Translations under genes and position numbers: made by a program
Notes under the pieces: model-generated
What the model saw: the letters and a program-made list of their open reading frames with translations, nothing else
The model's database searches: none
Told to the model about the DNA's origin: nothing
Part shown: positions 27,623 to 36,546 of the stretch, piece after piece
How positions within the stretch are numbered: position 1 is the stretch's first letter
How the letters are laid out: every line of letters starts with the position of its first letter
Source of the DNA: UBA5536 sp964592595
GTDB taxonomy: Bacteria; Bacteroidota; Bacteroidia; Bacteroidales; F082
NCBI GenBank assembly: GCA_964592595.1
Contig: CAZQFH010000015.1
Location: 1 to 64,000 of the forward strand
Length of the DNA stretch: 64,000 nt
Reading direction: 5' to 3'

Positions 27623-29062
27623 ATGGAAGAAAAAAGTCACGCAAAAAAACGGGAAAAACTAGCGCGCTTCAAAAGTTTCGCCGCTGAATTACTACCTCAT
27701 GAAGTTAATTATCTACAAGCGCAGGCTGCATTTGTTGATCCCATAAATGCTGCGCTTTTTCAGCAGCTTTGCGACTTTGTGCTTCATCCTGAACAAGCTA
27801 TAACATTCGACACCAAAATAGACAAACGCAAATACACTTACCTGAAAAACTGGGTCGAAAAGCAGTTGTCATCCATTGATGCTGATCATTTTTTTGAATG
27901 GATGCATCAACTTGATCTCAAATTAATGACAGATCAAATCAGCCCTGACGAAGAAATTGAACTCCTTGGAAAGATCAGAAAATACAACAGTCCCAATTAT
28001 TATTTCATGCGGTTTTACGAATTGGTTCAAAACTACCGTAACTACCTGCTCATTCGGGTGAGGGGAAACTATCTGCCAGTGGTTTCATCCTTTCGCGAAA
28101 ATTTTAAACAACAATATCAGGAAGCTATAAAAGTGAATCAGCTTTTGCATGATGCAACCAATGATATTGTTAATCAATACCTCACCAAATCCGGAGATAG
28201 TATTCAATGGGAAGAAAATTTGGTTGCAATTTTTAATAACGATCAGCTCGATGGCCTTAATCGCTATTATGCCGTGGTGCGGCTCAGCTTTATTTATTTC
28301 AATTATGGGGCTTATGACAAGTTATCGCGCCTGTATAATGCACTTGACAAACTGATTATCAGCGGTGAGATATACAGCCGGCGGATTCTGGTAAATTATT
28401 ATGCAAACCGGCTCCTGCTGCATTCGCGCTACAACGAATTGGATACGGCTGCCAGATTTGGTTATTTATCGATAAAGGCAAAAAGCTCCGACTACCTGTT
28501 CTATCTCAACAACTTATGTGGTGTCTTGCTCAGAAGAGGGAAAACTTCAGAAGCACTTCATTTGATGGAAGATAATTTACCCGCATTCCGGAAAAATATC
28601 AGTCCGCATACGCGTATCGGTTTTGCCTCTTACTACCTGAAAAGCCTTAATGAAAATGCAAAATACACCAAATCACGTCGATTTGCAACTCATTTTCTGG
28701 ATCAAAATATTCAGGATATTCTTAAGTTTAGGTGGCGTTTGTTTTTTTTGGCTTATGCTGAAACCTTACTTTTTAACAAAGACTATTTGCTGTTAATCAG
28801 AGTTTTTGCGAAATATAAGCTTTTAAACCTGGAATTGATCTACAAACAAAATCCGGATAGTTTCCCAGCTTTGGAATGCTATCATTTGCTGGCACAATAC
28901 AAAGAAGCCAAAATCAGTTTGGACAGATTAAAACAACGCCTTATTCCACTTTTTAAAAACAATCCTGCCCCTCAATTCAAGCGTCAGATGGCAGAAACCT
29001 TAAAACACCTCAAAATTCAGCTCAGCGAGGCCTTTGAAACCAAATTTTTTGATGAAATTTGA
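27623..29062 (+). CDS. Unknown alpha-helical, TPR-like protein
   Basis: A 479-residue protein I do not recognise. It has no signal peptide or membrane segment. The N-terminus is basic (KSHAKKREKLARFKSF). The rest is predicted helical with paired helices of TPR/SEL1 character, for example YYAVVRLSFIYFNYGAYDKLSRLYNALDKLI, YYANRLLLHSRYNELDTAARFGYLSIKAKSS and FRWRLFFLAYAETLLFNKDYLLLIRVFAKY. It may be a cytosolic scaffold or regulator. The ATG at 27623 is chosen over a TTG six bases upstream. It is monocistronic, with two operator-like palindromes upstream and a 133-base gap before the permease gene. Confidence 0.75.
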   Translation: MEEKSHAKKREKLARFKSFAAELLPHEVNYLQAQAAFVDPINAALFQQLCDFVLHPEQAITFDTKIDKRKYTYLKNWVEKQLSSIDADHFFEWMHQLDLKLMTDQISPDEEIELLGKIRKYNSPNYYFMRFYELVQNYRNYLLIRVRGNYLPVVSSFRENFKQQYQEAIKVNQLLHDATNDIVNQYLTKSGDSIQWEENLVAIFNNDQLDGLNRYYAVVRLSFIYFNYGAYDKLSRLYNALDKLIISGEIYSRRILVNYYANRLLLHSRYNELDTAARFGYLSIKAKSSDYLFYLNNLCGVLLRRGKTSEALHLMEDNLPAFRKNISPHTRIGFASYYLKSLNENAKYTKSRRFATHFLDQNIQDILKFRWRLFFLAYAETLLFNKDYLLLIRVFAKYKLLNLELIYKQNPDSFPALECYHLLAQYKEAKISLDRLKQRLIPLFKNNPAPQFKRQMAETLKHLKIQLSEAFETKFFDEI

Positions 29063-29163
29063 CCATTAACTTCAATCTTGATCATCAAGAAAATGATGAA
29101 GATTTTATCGTGAAAATTGAGAAATATCACACCCCCTTCCAATCCGCAAACCTACAATTCGCT

Positions 29164-29171
29164 TACTTTTG
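29164..29171 (+). promoter_or_regulatory. Candidate permease promoter -7 box
   Basis: TACTTTTG matches TAnnTTTG and lies 24 bases before the ATG at 29196. The -33 region is not obvious. Confidence 0.45.
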
Positions 29172-29195
29172 CCAGGAGTAAAATTGCATATTATT

Positions 29196-30455
29196 ATGAC
29201 ATACATACAATCCTATTTTCAAGCACTATGGAGTTTAACTGTTGAAATAGCGCCTTATCTGCTCTTTGGGTTTTTATTCGCCGGTATATTAAGGGTTTAT
29301 TTTCCACAGCGTTTGCTCAATAAATACATGGGGAAATCAAGTGCTACAGCTGCGGTGAATGCCAGCCTGCTTGGCATTCCGATGCCTCTGTGTTCCTGCG
29401 GCGTAATACCTACGGGCATTTCACTTTTTAGAAACGGAGCCTCCCGAGGGAGCACCAATTCATTTCTGATTTCAACCCCTCAAACTGGCGTCGATTCCAT
29501 TTTGGTTACTTATTCTATGCTCGGATTGCCATTTGCGATAATCAGACCGATTGTAGCCCTTGTAACAGGTGTAAGTGGCGGCTTGCTTACTAATTGGTTT
29601 GTTAAAGACAAATCTACTAAACCACTTGAAGGTGAGGTTTTTACAGCGACAAAGGACAAAACTATCAAGGCAAATAAGTTCAGACTGATGCTGAATTATG
29701 CATTTATCACCTTTTTGCAAGACATCATGAAATGGCTTATTATAGGCCTGTTGCTTGCAGCATTGGTTGCTGTACTCATCCCTGATTCATTTTTTGAACG
29801 CTACATTGGCAACAGTTTTCTGGAAATGCTTGTTATTCTAATTGCCAGTATTCCGCTTTATGTTTGTGCCACAGCTTCGGTGCCACTGGCAGCTGTATTA
29901 TTACTCAAAGGACTCTCGCCGGGTGCAGTTTTAGTATTTTTAATGGCTGGTCCGGCTACAAATGCCGCTACCATGACAGTTTTATGGAAGACCCTTGGAC
30001 AAAAAACCACTTTAATTTACCTGGCCACCATTATCGGAGGCGCATTACTTTTTGGCTTTCTTATCAATCAATTACCAGCTTCATGGTTTTCGATCGCCGT
30101 GCATGGCGGGGCTCACGAACATCAGCTTTTGCCACAATGGTTGCAATTAGGATCTGCTGTAGTGTTGCTGCTTTTAATTGCTAATGGTTACTTTCAAAAA
30201 TATTTTAAAAAATCAAACATAAAAATGGATAAGATGAACACAGCTAAACGATTTTCTCTTTTCAAAGTACAGGGAATGGACTGCAATCACTGTAAAAACA
30301 GTGTAGAATTAAATCTAAGTAAATTACCTGAAATACAAACTGTTGAAGCAGATTTGCAACATCAGACCGTTAAAATTGAAGGTGATCAACTCGATATAGA
30401 GCAGATAAAAGAGATTGTAGAGTCGTTGGGTTACAAATTTGGCGGTAAAATTTGA
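29196..30455 (+). CDS. SO_0444-type heavy-metal efflux permease with C-terminal HMA domain
   Basis: A 419-residue inner-membrane permease of the ArsP/DUF318 group, SO_0444-like, expected to export copper, zinc or a similar metal. The first signature is MPLCSCGVIPTGISLFRNGASRGSTNSFLISTPQTG, with cysteines at 66 and 68. The second half repeats it as IPLYVCATASVPLAAVLLLKGLSPGAVLVFLMAGPATNAA. About eight to ten membrane helices fill residues 5-330. A linker leads to a heavy-metal-associated domain (about 353-419) with GMDCNHC, cysteines 363 and 366. The start moved from a TTG at 29169 to ATG 29196. The fused metal-binding domain probably hands metal to the pore. Substrate is unproven. Confidence 0.85.
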   Translation: MTYIQSYFQALWSLTVEIAPYLLFGFLFAGILRVYFPQRLLNKYMGKSSATAAVNASLLGIPMPLCSCGVIPTGISLFRNGASRGSTNSFLISTPQTGVDSILVTYSMLGLPFAIIRPIVALVTGVSGGLLTNWFVKDKSTKPLEGEVFTATKDKTIKANKFRLMLNYAFITFLQDIMKWLIIGLLLAALVAVLIPDSFFERYIGNSFLEMLVILIASIPLYVCATASVPLAAVLLLKGLSPGAVLVFLMAGPATNAATMTVLWKTLGQKTTLIYLATIIGGALLFGFLINQLPASWFSIAVHGGAHEHQLLPQWLQLGSAVVLLLLIANGYFQKYFKKSNIKMDKMNTAKRFSLFKVQGMDCNHCKNSVELNLSKLPEIQTVEADLQHQTVKIEGDQLDIEQIKEIVESLGYKFGGKI

Positions 30456-30529
30456 AGGTGATATGGTTTAAAAAACCGTTAATTATTGAATTTCTGATTC
30501 ATAAGTCTTATTACTCTGCATGGTTTGTT

Positions 30530-30537
30530 TAACTTTG
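30530..30537 (+). promoter_or_regulatory. Candidate promoter -7 box for the DUF3298 gene
   Basis: TAACTTTG matches TAnnTTTG exactly, 28 bases before the ATG at 30566. Confidence 0.5.
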
Positions 30538-30565
30538 CCGCCCGTTGTTTACAATTTGAATAAAA

Positions 30566-31669
30566 ATGAAACAGCTAAGCCGCCATATTCTTATAGTCTT
30601 TATTGTACTCACTTCTGCTTCGGTATGGAGTCAACAATCCTATTACAGTTGTTATACAGGGGAAACAAGAGGTAAAAATATACGGCTTCACCTTATCAAA
30701 TCTAACAATAAACTGAATGCTTCTCTTCTGGTAAAAGAACAAACTACTGAAGCAGTGGAATTTACACTTAGTGGAAAGCTTAATTCAGGTGGCGATTTTT
30801 ATCTTGGACAAAATTTTGATTCCGATACAATTTTATTTGGCAGGCTCACTAAATCGCACCTTGAGGCTTTCTTTAAGCATGATGAAACAGATTTGATTTT
30901 AATGCGCTTACAGACTGAATCTGCGGTCAATCACCTGGATATTGATATCAAAACCCTTGAACTGCAACAACCGCTCGACACAACAAATCCTGATAGTCCG
31001 CAAGCGATTTTCGAAGGACAATTATTACTCCCTAAGCAAGCAAATGCGCTATTGGATAGCTTGTTTATGAAACAAGCTGACGAAATGTATCGTTTCAAGA
31101 TAAATCAACTAAACGAAATTTTATCCTTTGAAGCAAAAGCCTTTTTTGCAGGCTACAAAAAGCTTAACAGCTTCGAAGATAAGGATTCACCTATTTTTCA
31201 GTGGATAAAAAGCAGTGAAGTTTTTATACAACTCAACCAGCAACAATTATTTAGCTTTGCCGTAGCTGATTATGCCTATACAGGAGGTGCTCATGGTTTA
31301 AGTACAAAACGATTTATTGTTTTGGATATCAAAAACTTAAATCAACTTACAATAGGTGATGTTTTTAAAGCAGAAGCCCTAAATAAACTACCGGATCTTC
31401 TGGAAAAATCTCTGCGGATACAATATCAAATCTCAGCTGACAGCAGTTTGCATTCAGCCGGATTTTTTGTGGTCAAGCCTGAAATTACTGATAATTTCTG
31501 GCTCAGCGCCGCTGGTGTTGGATTTTACTATAATAGTTACGAAATTGCTCCTTATTCCTTTGGACATACCCCTATTTTGTTACCCTATTCCCAGCTTGAA
31601 GGTTTGCTAAAACCCGAAATCGTATCCCGTTTGAATCCCATTCAAAAATCTTTAAATCCGCAACCATGA
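30566..31669 (+). CDS. Exported DUF3298/DUF4163-type protein
   Basis: A 367-residue exported protein. Signal peptide about 1-22 (ending VWSQ). Residues about 25-115 form a beta-rich domain, DUF4163 lies about 140-220, and the DUF3298 domain is about 225-345, recognised from DYAYTGGAHGLSTKRFIVLDIKNLNQLTIGDVF. The same two-domain unit is found in the extracellular part of anti-sigma factor RsiV, which binds lysozyme, and beside some peptidoglycan deacetylases, so cell-wall or lysozyme-related binding is possible but not shown. Its stop overlaps the ATG of the Na/Pi transporter gene, so the two are translationally coupled. Confidence 0.8.
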   Translation: MKQLSRHILIVFIVLTSASVWSQQSYYSCYTGETRGKNIRLHLIKSNNKLNASLLVKEQTTEAVEFTLSGKLNSGGDFYLGQNFDSDTILFGRLTKSHLEAFFKHDETDLILMRLQTESAVNHLDIDIKTLELQQPLDTTNPDSPQAIFEGQLLLPKQANALLDSLFMKQADEMYRFKINQLNEILSFEAKAFFAGYKKLNSFEDKDSPIFQWIKSSEVFIQLNQQQLFSFAVADYAYTGGAHGLSTKRFIVLDIKNLNQLTIGDVFKAEALNKLPDLLEKSLRIQYQISADSSLHSAGFFVVKPEITDNFWLSAAGVGFYYNSYEIAPYSFGHTPILLPYSQLEGLLKPEIVSRLNPIQKSLNPQP

Positions 31670-33357
31670 ACCTGATCACACTCATTTATGATTTATTGAG
31701 TGTGCTTGGGGCATTGGCTTTTTTTCTGTTTGGGATGAAGCTAATGAGCGAATCACTGCAAAAAATTGCCGGCTTCAAAATGCGTCAATACCTTTCGGCC
31801 ATCACTGCCAACAGATGGAGAGGACTGCTTACTGGTTTTGCCATCACCGGAATTTTACAATCGTCTTCTGCAGCTACCGTGCTGTTGGTTGGTTTCGTAA
31901 ACGCAGGGCTAATTTCAGTTTTGGATTCTATTGGACTTATTATGGGCGCCAATATTGGCACTACAGTAACTTCATGGCTGATTACTTTTTTTGGTTATTC
32001 CTTTAACATCAGGGTTATTATTCTACCTCTGATAGCGCTGGCCATACCCTTATATTTTGGATCCAGTTCCAACAGAAAATCCGTTGCAGAATTTGTTCTA
32101 GGTTTTGCAATTTTGTTCATCGGCCTGCAGTTTTTGAGGGATGTACTGCCAGATATTCATCGCGAAACGGGCATTGTTGAATTCTTAAAAGCAAATGCTG
32201 AGATTAATTTCGTTTCACTCTTTGTTGCTGTGCTCATTGGTATTGGCATTACAATTCTAATTCAGTCGTCAACAGCCACAATCACACTAACTATTGTACT
32301 TTTAAGCGAAGGCATGGTGAGCTTTGAAATAGCTGCTGCACTGATTGTTGGAGAAAACATTGGCACCACTGCAACTGCTAATATCGCAGCCATTGTTGCC
32401 AATAGAAATGCCAAAAGAACAGCTTTGATACATTTTCTTTTCAACCTCACTGGCGCACTACTCATTATACCAGTTTTTAATTATGCCATTCAATTGATTG
32501 ATTCATTTGTTGATATGATTCTGCGTTTGAGTGATAACGATATCATATTGTCGGCTCCCCTCAAGGTGAGTCTTTTTCACAGCCTTTTCAACATCAGTAA
32601 TACGCTTATTTTAATCTGGTTTACAAAACCATTATTCCAGCTAAGCAAAGCCATGATCCCTTTAAAAGAAAATGAAGAAGATGGAAGAATGCTTAGCTTG
32701 CAGGAAAATTTTGTGACTCCGGTATCTGAATTATCTTTGGTTCATCTATCAAAAGAAATAAGCAAAATGGCTCGGCTAAGTCAAAAAATGTTTGACTTAG
32801 TTCCGCAGCTGCTGATGGAAAAAAACTTAGAGGAATATCAGCTACTCAGCGATAAAATTCGTCAAATGGAGCATCAGATGGATCAGAATGAGCAAGTTTT
32901 GATGAATTACCTTGCCCGCCTCACAGAAAGCAAACTGAGTGCTGAAAGCTCTAAGCTAATAAACGGCAGTATGATTATCGTAAACAATATCGAAAACATT
33001 GCTGATATATGTTTCAAGATTGCCCGCGTTATTGAGCTTAAAAATAGTCAGAAAGCCTGGTTCAACCAACAACAGCGCAATAGGCTTCACCAAATGTTTG
33101 AAACGGTTAAAGAGGCTTTAACCCTGATGCTTTTTAACCTTAGCAAGCCTCAAAAACCGGATCTTAACAAAGCTCATCAAGTTGAGATCCAACTAAATGA
33201 ATTGAAACAGGAATACATTGAAACTCATCTTTCAGACCTTAAGGCGGGAAACTATCCTTTTAATTCTGGAAATTTTTATCAGCAATTGGTCGTTTATAGC
33301 GAAAAAATTGGCGACCATGCAATTTCTGTTTCAGAAACACTCAACAGAAGTTATTGA
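31666..33357 (+). CDS. Na+/phosphate cotransporter family protein (NptA-like, PhoU tail)
   Basis: A 563-residue inner-membrane protein. About eight helices form two inverted repeats with the motifs QSSSAAT at 65-71 and QSSTAT from residue 200, characteristic of the PF02690 Na/Pi cotransporters. The C-terminal part (about 340-563) is a PhoU-like helical domain, thought to sense or regulate phosphate transport. It overlaps the preceding DUF3298 gene by four bases (ATGA), and its TGA stop directly abuts the stop of the convergent Fe-S protein gene, leaving no spacer for a terminator. Confidence 0.93.
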   Translation: MNLITLIYDLLSVLGALAFFLFGMKLMSESLQKIAGFKMRQYLSAITANRWRGLLTGFAITGILQSSSAATVLLVGFVNAGLISVLDSIGLIMGANIGTTVTSWLITFFGYSFNIRVIILPLIALAIPLYFGSSSNRKSVAEFVLGFAILFIGLQFLRDVLPDIHRETGIVEFLKANAEINFVSLFVAVLIGIGITILIQSSTATITLTIVLLSEGMVSFEIAAALIVGENIGTTATANIAAIVANRNAKRTALIHFLFNLTGALLIIPVFNYAIQLIDSFVDMILRLSDNDIILSAPLKVSLFHSLFNISNTLILIWFTKPLFQLSKAMIPLKENEEDGRMLSLQENFVTPVSELSLVHLSKEISKMARLSQKMFDLVPQLLMEKNLEEYQLLSDKIRQMEHQMDQNEQVLMNYLARLTESKLSAESSKLINGSMIIVNNIENIADICFKIARVIELKNSQKAWFNQQQRNRLHQMFETVKEALTLMLFNLSKPQKPDLNKAHQVEIQLNELKQEYIETHLSDLKAGNYPFNSGNFYQQLVVYSEKIGDHAISVSETLNRSY

Positions 33358-34077
33358 TTACCATCCGGCTGCAAGCACATCAGCCAGATGAATGGTTTTT
33401 ATCGGAAGTTTAAGTTTGTTTATATACCCTTCCTGATGCATCAGACATGACAAATCAGTAGAGACAATAAACTCAGCCTCAGTATCCAGAGCATTTTGAA
33501 CTTTTTGCTCGGCCATAGCTGTCGAAATTGCTTCGTGTTTAACACTAAAAGTCCCTCCAAATCCACAGCAAACATGACGGTCATTCATTTCTACCAATTC
33601 AAGGCCTTTTACTTTGGATAATAAAATACGTGCCTCCTGTTTAAGTCCGTACTCTCGCAAACCTGCACAACTGTCGTGAAAAGTAATTTTATGAGGAAAA
33701 ACAGCCCCAAAATCGGTATAACGCAATTTATTGACTAAAAAATCAGAAAGCTCAAACATATTTCTAGTCAAACGTTTATATTCCAAATGGTTAGCTGTAT
33801 TATGAAATAACTCATGGTAATAATTCCGAACATAACCTGTGCATGAAGCTGATGGGCTAACCACTGGACGATCGTTAGGAAAGTCTTTTAAAAATTTATT
33901 ACCTAATTTTTTGGCTTCATCCAGAAAACCACTATTAAAAGCCATCTGACCACAGCAGGTTTGTTTGGGATTGTAGTGCACATTTGCTCCGGCCTTTTCG
34001 AGAAGCTTAATCATATTCATACCTGTTTCCGGAAAAAACTGGTCAACAAAACAGGGGATGAACAGATCTATTGTCAT
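33358..34077 (-). CDS. CCG-domain (Fe-S)-binding protein, LutA/GlpC-like
   Basis: A 239-residue protein with two CCG (cysteine-rich) domains, as in LutA/YkgE and heterodisulfide-reductase subunit B. Key elements are IPCFVDQFFPETG, QTCCGQMAFNSG, PSASCTGYVRNY, FHDSCAGLREYG and RHVCCGFGGTFSVKH. In LutABC it is part of an L-lactate oxidation complex, but no lutB or lutC lies here, so an alternative redox partner is needed. The first 20 codons of the longest frame (from 34137) are rejected: MTIDLFIPCF from ATG 34077 is the usual family start. It follows aroA by 76 bases and may be the last gene of the porX-aro unit. Confidence 0.85.
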   Translation of the reverse strand: MTIDLFIPCFVDQFFPETGMNMIKLLEKAGANVHYNPKQTCCGQMAFNSGFLDEAKKLGNKFLKDFPNDRPVVSPSASCTGYVRNYYHELFHNTANHLEYKRLTRNMFELSDFLVNKLRYTDFGAVFPHKITFHDSCAGLREYGLKQEARILLSKVKGLELVEMNDRHVCCGFGGTFSVKHEAISTAMAEQKVQNALDTEAEFIVSTDLSCLMHQEGYINKLKLPIKTIHLADVLAAGW

Positions 34078-34153
34078 GATTTTTTTTTTGCAAAAGTACA
34101 TGATTTTTTCGCATTCTAAAGCAAGCCTTAAAACCATGATCAGTCCAAATGGC

Positions 34154-35419
34154 TCATTTCTGATGAAGAACGCCTATTTTTCGAATGTAAGTCCAAAAAG
34201 CAGGATATGATTTTGCTACTACCTCTGGCTTATCGAGTTGGATAGCTCCTACTTTTAAAGCCAGTGGTGCAAGTGCCATTGCAATGCGATGATCGGCCCA
34301 GCTATTGATCAATAGGGGTCTTGATTCGTCAAAAACATTAAGTTTTTGTGATGGTGTAAGGATGTAAACACCTTTTTGAACTTCCTGAAAACTCACTCTC
34401 ATTTTTGCCAATTCTGTTTTCAAGGCCAATAACCTGTTCGACTCTTTATGCACTAAATTATCCAAACCTGTAAACCTTGCTTTAATCCCCAGTCCGGCAC
34501 AGCTTGCAGCCAATGCAGGCAGCAAATCGGGATACTGCCGGCAGTCACATTCAAAACTATCTGCTGTGGCTCCCATTTTAAATATTCTTATTCCGTCCGG
34601 TTCTTCATGGCTCTGAACGCCAAGTTGTTCGAAAAGTTTAGCAAGCACTTTATCACCCTGCAACGAATCCAGACTTAACTGATCCAGCACCAGCTCGCCG
34701 CCTTCAGACAAAGCCATTATTTCATACCAATAGGACGCTGCACTCCAGTCGGGATGGATACGACAACTGACATTGCTGTAAGGATTAGGTTCAACAACAA
34801 TTTTATTGTTTTCCCAATTCACCGCTGCACCAAAATGACGCATCAGAGCTATGGTCATCTCCAAATAAGGAATTGAACTGTGGTCGCCGGCTATTTCCAA
34901 CTCAAGTCCATTTTTCCAAACCGGTGCAGCTAAGAGCAAAGAAGAAGCGAATTGACTGCTTTTAGTTAGATTGATAGTTGCTTTGCCTCCCGTAAGCACC
35001 TTACCCTGAATGCGTAATGGAGCAAATCCTTGCTGCCCGATGTAAGTTATCTCAGCCCCCAAATGCCTAAGCGCGTTCACCAACTCGCCAACCGGCCGCT
35101 CGAGCATGCGGCCAGAACCTGTTAGTACCCATTTACCCGGCAAAGTTGCCAGATAGGTTAGTAAAAAACGAAAAGTAGTTCCTGCATTATCACAATCCAC
35201 AACAAGCGGAATAGATGATTGTGCACAGTCCCTGATCATTTTCAGGTTTCGCTTAAGCAGCTGTGTATCTTCAGCATCACTAAGTTGAGTAATCAACCGA
35301 TCGAAACCGCCATAAGCGCGTATCATAAGCGCCCTGTTGCTTTCACTTTTACTTGTACTAAGTTGAACCCTTCCTTTAAGATGGGTGAGATTTGGACTGA
35401 GTAATTTTGCCTTTGACAT
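34154..35419 (-). CDS. aroA: 3-phosphoshikimate 1-carboxyvinyltransferase (EPSP synthase)
   Basis: It transfers enolpyruvate from PEP to shikimate 3-phosphate, the sixth shikimate-pathway step. The 421 residues are typical. Substrate residues are visible in LSTSKSESNRA (K24, S25, R29), AGTTFRFLLTYLA, and the C-terminal WADHRIAMA with D376-H377-R378; LTGSGRMLERPVGELVNALRHLGA is the PEP-site block. It follows aroB by two bases, so the pair is co-translated. The glyphosate-sensitivity class cannot be decided reliably by eye. Confidence 0.95.
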   Translation of the reverse strand: MSKAKLLSPNLTHLKGRVQLSTSKSESNRALMIRAYGGFDRLITQLSDAEDTQLLKRNLKMIRDCAQSSIPLVVDCDNAGTTFRFLLTYLATLPGKWVLTGSGRMLERPVGELVNALRHLGAEITYIGQQGFAPLRIQGKVLTGGKATINLTKSSQFASSLLLAAPVWKNGLELEIAGDHSSIPYLEMTIALMRHFGAAVNWENNKIVVEPNPYSNVSCRIHPDWSAASYWYEIMALSEGGELVLDQLSLDSLQGDKVLAKLFEQLGVQSHEEPDGIRIFKMGATADSFECDCRQYPDLLPALAASCAGLGIKARFTGLDNLVHKESNRLLALKTELAKMRVSFQEVQKGVYILTPSQKLNVFDESRPLLINSWADHRIAMALAPLALKVGAIQLDKPEVVAKSYPAFWTYIRKIGVLHQK

Positions 35420-35421
35420 GT

Positions 35422-36489
35422 TTAAAATAATTCACTAAACCAAGTTAAACACGCTCTGAGCTGCTCTGGTTCAACTAATACATCGAAAACAGCTTTCCCT
35501 TTGCTATCCATGCAAACCATCATAATATTCCCCCCTTTGCTTTTCTTGTCATGAACAATAAGATCCATCATATTATCAATATCAACTTGATTTAAAATAA
35601 AAGGATCAAACAAAGATTGATAATATTCAAGATAATCTTCTAAGACATTTTTTTTCATGCCTTTAAGCTCTACCGAGAGAAATAATTCTGCAAGTATTCC
35701 GGCTGCGACGGCTTCGCCATGGGTAATATTCAATTTCCTGCTCAATCCAAGGCTTTCGAAGGCATGCCCGATCGTATGACCAAAATTCAGGATTTTTCTT
35801 CTTCCTTTTTCCATGGGATCTTCGGATACAACTTCCATTTTGAAACGAACTGCCTGTGCTATCGCAGCAGTGATGTAGGCTTCATCTTTTTTAGCAAGCA
35901 GCTCAAACTGATTCATGCCTCCTGACATAATAAAATTGTATTTAATCAATTCGCCCATGCCCGAGCGCCATTGCACTTCGGGAAGTGTTTTTAAAAAATC
36001 CGTTATAATATATACCCTCTCAGGCTGATGAAAAGCTCCAATTTGGTTTTTGTAACCTTCGAAATCTATTCCTGTTTTCCCACCCAAAGCAGCATCTGCC
36101 ATTGCAAGTAAAGTTGTTGGGAAATGAATGGTACGAATACCACGTTTGTAGCTGGCAGCAGCAAATCCTCCCAAATCTGTTATCACACCACCTCCCAAAT
36201 TTATCAGCATAGCATCCCTGCCAGCACCTGCCCTGGTAAGTCTTTTCCAAATTTCACTCAGTTGATGCAGGTTTTTGTTTTCCTCGCCATGCGGAATAGT
36301 AATCAAGTTGATTTTAATCTGAATTGATTGAAAATAAGGCTCTAAAAGTGGCCAGCAATACTGTTTGGTTTGATCATCTGCTAAAACAAAAACCTGCTGA
36401 TCATTTTGACTACAGGTCATCAACACTTTATCGAAATCGAGAAGTGCATCCTGATTAAAGTAAATCCCGGCAACAGCAATATTCATCAT
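35422..36489 (-). CDS. aroB: 3-dehydroquinate synthase
   Basis: It converts DAHP to 3-dehydroquinate with NAD+ and a divalent metal, the second shikimate-pathway step. It has 355 residues. The NAD-binding loop GGGVITDLGGF lies at 99-109, followed by KRGIRTIHFPTTLLAMADAALGGKTGID, and the metal-ligand histidine motif GHTIGHAFE is in the C-terminal half. Two methionines open the frame and either may be the start. It lies 57 bases after the ald gene and two bases before aroA. Confidence 0.96.
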   Translation of the reverse strand: MMNIAVAGIYFNQDALLDFDKVLMTCSQNDQQVFVLADDQTKQYCWPLLEPYFQSIQIKINLITIPHGEENKNLHQLSEIWKRLTRAGAGRDAMLINLGGGVITDLGGFAAASYKRGIRTIHFPTTLLAMADAALGGKTGIDFEGYKNQIGAFHQPERVYIITDFLKTLPEVQWRSGMGELIKYNFIMSGGMNQFELLAKKDEAYITAAIAQAVRFKMEVVSEDPMEKGRRKILNFGHTIGHAFESLGLSRKLNITHGEAVAAGILAELFLSVELKGMKKNVLEDYLEYYQSLFDPFILNQVDIDNMMDLIVHDKKSKGGNIMMVCMDSKGKAVFDVLVEPEQLRACLTWFSELF

Positions 36490-36546
36490 TAAGCTTTTAG
36501 CAAAAGTACTTGAAAAACGAATAGGTAAGACTCAAAACAACTTGGA

